A DNA stretch of 64,000 nucleotides, taken from NCBI GenBank assembly GCA_905221605.1, contig CAJNDS010002513.1:188001-252000 (forward strand), written 5' to 3'. Below the pieces are notes generated by a model, which was given only the letters and a program-made list of their open reading frames with translations, was not told the origin of the DNA and did not search any database. This DNA comes from Symbiodinium natans (taxonomy: Eukaryota > Sar > Dinophyceae > Suessiales > Symbiodiniaceae). Within the stretch, counting starts at the first letter, position 1; every line of letters starts with the position of its first letter. The translations under genes were made by a program, and so were the position numbers. Shown in pieces: positions 60,281 to 64,000 of the stretch.

Positions 60281-60528
60281 CTAGGAATGCCTCTGTGGGG
60301 CTCCCCGCGGGCATGAGTCAAGTCGCATAAAGAAGTTCGTCTCTTATTGCTTCTGCTGTTTTGTAGTGATTTTCTTTCTTTGTTCATTTCTTTTGCTCTT
60401 TGTTTCTGCGATTTCTTTCTCGGAATCCTTTTCTTTCTTGTCTGGGCTTGGAGGCCGCAGCCCTCAGTTTTTCTTTCTTTCACGGGGCCTGGTGCGTGCC
60501 CTTCTGGCGTAGTTTGCGCGCCCCTCTT

Positions 60529-60729
60529 TCTCTCTTCTTCTCCTCCTCCTCTTCTTCCTTCTTCTTCTTCTTCTTCTTCTGCTTCTTCTGCTTCTTCTTA
60601 TTATTCTTATTCTTCTTCTTCTTCTTCTTCGTCTTCTTCTTCTTCTTCTTTCTTCTTCTTCTTCTTCTTCTTCTTCTTCTTCTTCTTCTTCTTCTTCTTC
60701 TTCTTCTTCTTCTTCTTCTTCTTCTTCTT

Positions 60730-60777
<48 letters not shown>

Positions 60778-60845
60778 TTCTTCTTCTTCTTCTTCTTCTT
60801 CTTCTTCTTCTTCTTCTTCTTCTTCTTCTTCTTCTTCTTCTTCTG
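60529..60845. repeat. CTT trinucleotide microsatellite, about 0.3 kb
   Basis: Over 300 bp of CTT with a few interruptions (CTG, ATT, CCT). It gives open frames of up to 219 codons made of Ser, Phe or Leu on plus and Glu, Lys or Arg on minus, which are not genes. It lies between the 61.3 kb and 60.2 kb exons. Confidence 0.95.
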
Positions 60846-61288
60846 CTGCTGGGCTTGGCGGCCAGGCTCTCTCTCTCTTTCTTCTGCGTCCTGCCTCCTG
60901 AAAGGGGTATTTGTTGATGCCCACTCAACAGCTGTGCATTCTGCGGCCCTTGTGCCTCAGGAGAAAGTCACTCAACGGCTCAGGGCAGCCCAGGATGTTC
61001 AGCGCAGTCTTCACCGTCCTGAGACGACGCATGGTTCAGCAAGGCCCATGTCAGGCTGAGCCCCCCCAGCCCCACAAATGCAAACGCAGTTTTTCGCACC
61101 AAGGTGCGCTCCAAATTTGTGGGTGTAGAGCAAGCCCAACTCTGCAGAAGAGAGCGGACGAGCCTCTGTAGCTTCGAAGCTGCTGCGAACCCACCCTACT
61201 TAGTAAACGGCGACGTCCTTCGTGAGTTGGGTGGCACTCGAGGGCCAGCTACTTTATCTGCACCGTTCTCTCTTCTCTAAAGACATAC

Positions 61289-63527
61289 CACAGAAACACC
61301 ATTTGGTGCCTTGAGGAGCTGCGCCAACTGATCAGTGAACGTCGTCTCACTGGCTTGGACTCTGAGGCTCAGCGCCTGTCAGCAAAGCGGCACACGAGTT
61401 GAATCCTCATTTGTGGGTCATAGTGAATCCAGTGAGGTTGTGCATGCGACATGCAACTCAAGACTTGTCTGCTTAGCACTGAAGGTCCCGCATTGAAGCG
61501 TCAAGCTATGCTGGGCCAACGCGGTTAGTGCACACGTGGCGTTTTGCTGGCACTTGGCCATGGGCGTGCCGGCGACGGCCCAACTTCCGACAAATTGCGG
61601 CGGGGCCGGGCAACGAAAGGGACTCAAGGGAAACGGAGCTGGCGAGGCGGGGCTCCTTTGCAAGGATTTTCGACTACTCGAGCTACTCAAGAAAAATCTA
61701 CAATCGAGGCATTAACGTACAATACAAGAGAGGGGAGGGTTTTTGTTCGTCGATAAATCAATTCTTTTGAGGTCCCGGACGGCGCCTAAGATGCCTAAGT
61801 GCCTTCGATCTGTGTCCCGCCTGACCCTCGAGCAAATTGAGATCGCCAAGCCTGCATCTTCAGTCAGGACGCACAGCAACAAAAAGAGAAGTGGGGGAGA
61901 GAAGCGGAGAGAAGCGCGGCCAAAGGTAACCCGGCAGCCCTGCCTCTGGTCATCCTTGAGGCTGGCCCCATCGAGCTGCAAGTCCTGCAGCAGACGGAGA
62001 GAAACCCTCCCGGATTCTGGTGGTCAGGCAGAGATACATCGAATCTCGGAAGAGATGCAGTGGCCCTCCTGTTCCGGGAAGGGGACAGGCTCCACAAGGG
62101 TCACACGCTGCTTCAGGCGCTGCACTGTGTCGGAAGGCTTCACGACCAAGGACAGCTTGTTGCCTCGTTGCTGCAGGCATCTGTGCGCCGCGGCACTTTC
62201 AAGTGCACCCACTGCCAACTTTTGAACGAGCCATGGTCCAGTTTCATTCCGAGAGTCTGCTGGTCCCTTTGACCTCATGCAAGCTAGGTCTGAGCACGTC
62301 TGGTCAGCGATGCCGCTTTAAGAAGCAGCGATGGGACGTCCCGTGACGACACTGCCAGCTTTCAGACAAGGTCGCCTTGGTGTCTGTGGCAAAATGGATG
62401 TCCACAGTTACCTGGCATTTTTGCATCAGACAATTCGGCAAAAGATAGTGCACGCGCCTCTGTGAGTGCCTATGCCAAGAATGGCTGAGACTGTGACGAA
62501 AATGAGGCATGATCTGACTTGCCGTGCCTTCATGATAAGGATACGGAATCGACTCGACGAGAATGGAATGACAGGCTGTTCAGCCTGCACCATGCTTGTG
62601 TATGTACATGCACGTCTTGGGAACCAGGACCCACCTCCAGTCTTTGTTGCAGTTGCCCCGTGTTCCGTTCTTGAAGGCCAAGGCGATTTAGAGGAGAGCT
62701 ATGCAAAAACGGGGGTGGCTCGCAAGAAACGATCTTGTTGACGCAGCCTTTTGGGAGACAGCCATTAGGAACGCTTGTTCAAATGTCTGTCCCGGAGTGC
62801 AACTTGCATCTCTCTGGCCTGACAGAATTTCTTGAAGACCACGGCAAGCAAATGCCTCTGGAGCTGTCGGCAGGCACAGAGGGAAGGAGGCTTCGTCCAG
62901 GCTCCGTGGTACGAGTAGCATTCGAACTTTCAAAGACCCCAGCCGGAACTTGCTTGTAATCTCGGATTGGCGACTCAACAACCCGGATCACAGGGTTGCC
63001 GGACACCGCTATTACTATTTGTGCTTCTTTCGTGTGCAAAGAACTCAAAAGAACCAGCCTTGAACTGCGATTGAGAGCTGATGGGAGGAGTGAGTCTACA
63101 CCTCCAGCTGCTTTGCACCAGAATGGCTGCGGGGCACGTAACTTGAGAACTTGGAGGACCTTGCCAGATTGATCTTGATCTTGCTTAGCGTCGCCCCCGC
63201 CCCCCCCCCCCCCCCCCCCCCCCCCTCCAGTTCGCGACTTGCTTTGTGAGAACCAAGGTTCAGGGTTGTACGTTGCAAGATCAGCTCTCTTCCGATGGCC
63301 TGGCAAGTCCTGGGAACGGCGGTGGCATGGTCACCTGCCACAGTGGGGGGCACTGTAAATTCAGGAAAGCCGACGGCAAAATGCCTTTCTTCGATCAACC
63401 AGACTTTCGACTCGCAACGTCCGACAAAAGAGAAGACATCCACTGGCCAAAGTCCTGGTGGGTTTTGGCACTGCCAAGGTGCCGGAATTGGGTTGAACTC
63501 CGAGGGCTTCAGAAATTGCTCGAGGTC
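61289..63527 (-). CDS. Ubiquitin-like domain protein, multi-exon
   Basis: Minus-strand exons: 63444-63527 (DLEQFLKPSEFNPIPAPWQC, NPPGLWP); 62107-62170 (RGNKLSLVVKPSDTVQRLKQ), which matches the ubiquitin strand 1-2/helix pattern (TLxVxPSDTVxxLK); 61931-61984 (DLQLDGASLKDDQRQGC), which matches the later QxLxxxGxxLxDD segment; and 61289-61375 (LSLRVQASETTFTDQLAQLL, KAPNGVSV), perhaps the next ubiquitin-like unit. The donors I can define are GT, with AG acceptors. An exon between 62.1 and 62.0 kb should carry the middle of the fold but could not be fixed. The Pro/Trp-rich first exon has no known counterpart for me. A 26-bp poly-C run lies in the intron near 63.2 kb. The gene may continue to about 61.1 kb. 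Confidence 0.5.
63200..63225. repeat. Poly-C run
   Basis: Twenty-six C residues preceded by CGCCCCCG. It lies in an intron of the ubiquitin-like gene. Length may be inaccurate because homopolymers are hard to sequence. Confidence 0.85.
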
Positions 63528-64000
63528 CTTGGGGTACAGACCTTGGCTACGGGTACACAACGGTTTTTCAATCCCGCTTAGGGAGTTGTCCCCATGGAAT
63601 CTGAACGAATCAGTTGCATCATCGGCGGGATCTTAGGATCAGCATGATCCCCGCCACCCGATGACCGGCGAGAATTGTAACTATGGACTCACACTCACCT
63701 ATTTTGAGGAAGAGTACGCAACAAGAGTTTCTTGCACAAAAAACTCGCCTGCAACACCATGCAACCCGAAATCTGCGGGTGTTCACTGATCATCACTGCT
63801 GTCCTGCTGTCCGGTGTTGTTCAAGTTTTGGTGCGTTCTTGCTGAGGGCCTGTCTGAGTTCTTTCAGCTTCGTCTTGAAGTGAAGATCAGCTCGCTGAGG
63901 GATACCACTGATCATGAGGAACATGGTATTCGGGTTACAGTTGCCAGGGCATCGCGGCTGATGGAAGATCCAAGCAGGATTAAGAAGTACACTACGGCCT
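63528..64000. other. Right edge, no supported feature
   Basis: No exon with recognisable motif or good borders was seen. A short plus frame (63683-63883) looks like chance. Confidence 0.4.

Noticed and set aside
60347-61059. Long Ser/Phe/Leu or Glu/Arg/Lys open frames
   Set aside because: They are translations of the CTT microsatellite in all frames and have no other coding character.
1-64000. Dinoflagellate spliced-leader relics, tRNA or rRNA genes
   Set aside because: Looked for by eye (a CCATTTTGGCTCAAG-like string, cloverleaf or rRNA motifs) and not found; a computed search would be more reliable.

Overview
The window reads as nuclear DNA of a dinoflagellate, most likely a symbiodiniacean or a close relative (Suessiales). 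Four things support this. Protein-coding signal is broken into many short exons (about 28-100 nt). Their introns use GC and GA as well as GT donors, with AG|G acceptors. The telomere-type heptamer TTTAGGG/CCCTAAA is scattered internally. The families recognised (single-domain voltage-gated channel with EF-hand, Pmp-like beta-helix membrane protein, TIR-like half-domains) are ones I know to be expanded in these algae. Exons were found by reading the minus strand for conserved blocks and splice borders, so most gene models have gaps.

Every gene I can support lies on the minus strand, so transcription runs from right to left. From right to left: (1) a ubiquitin-like protein, about 63.5-61.3 kb; (2) an isolated exon at 60.2 kb next to a 0.3 kb CTT microsatellite; (3) an unrecognised multi-exon gene with a hydrophobic exon, about 58.3-53.2 kb; (4) a bifunctional 6-phosphofructo-2-kinase/fructose-2,6-bisphosphatase, about 51.0-45.2 kb; (5) weak exons at 44.4 and 42.9 kb; (6) an unrecognised gene starting with a ubiquitin-like segment at 42.5 kb and running to about 36.1 kb, perhaps to 32.7 kb; (7) an 18 kb gene, 30.8-12.7 kb, with signal peptide, Pmp-like beta-helix, cysteine-rich region, many membrane helices and two TIR-like half-domains; (8) a voltage-gated cation channel, about 9.6 kb (5.3 kb for the secure part) leaving the left edge of the window.

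Gaps between and within genes hold repeats: two copies of a duplicated segment carrying telomere-like arrays (7.2-8.2 kb), minisatellites at 3.2, 11.4, 26.7 and 29.9 kb, a perfect 94-bp inverted repeat at 29.5 kb, a MITE-like palindrome at 40.6 kb, two oppositely oriented copies of a short GGGATCCC-bearing element at 21.2 and 44.6 kb, and an AT-rich island at 35 kb. No tRNA, rRNA, CRISPR or bacterial-type operon was seen.

The genes do not form one pathway. The channel and the beta-helix/TIR-like protein both look like surface sensing or signalling proteins, PFK-2/FBPase-2 controls glycolytic flux, and the others are unassigned. The most interesting object is gene (7), which looks like a receptor: an extracellular beta-helix and cysteine-rich region joined through membrane helices to cytoplasmic TIR-like modules.
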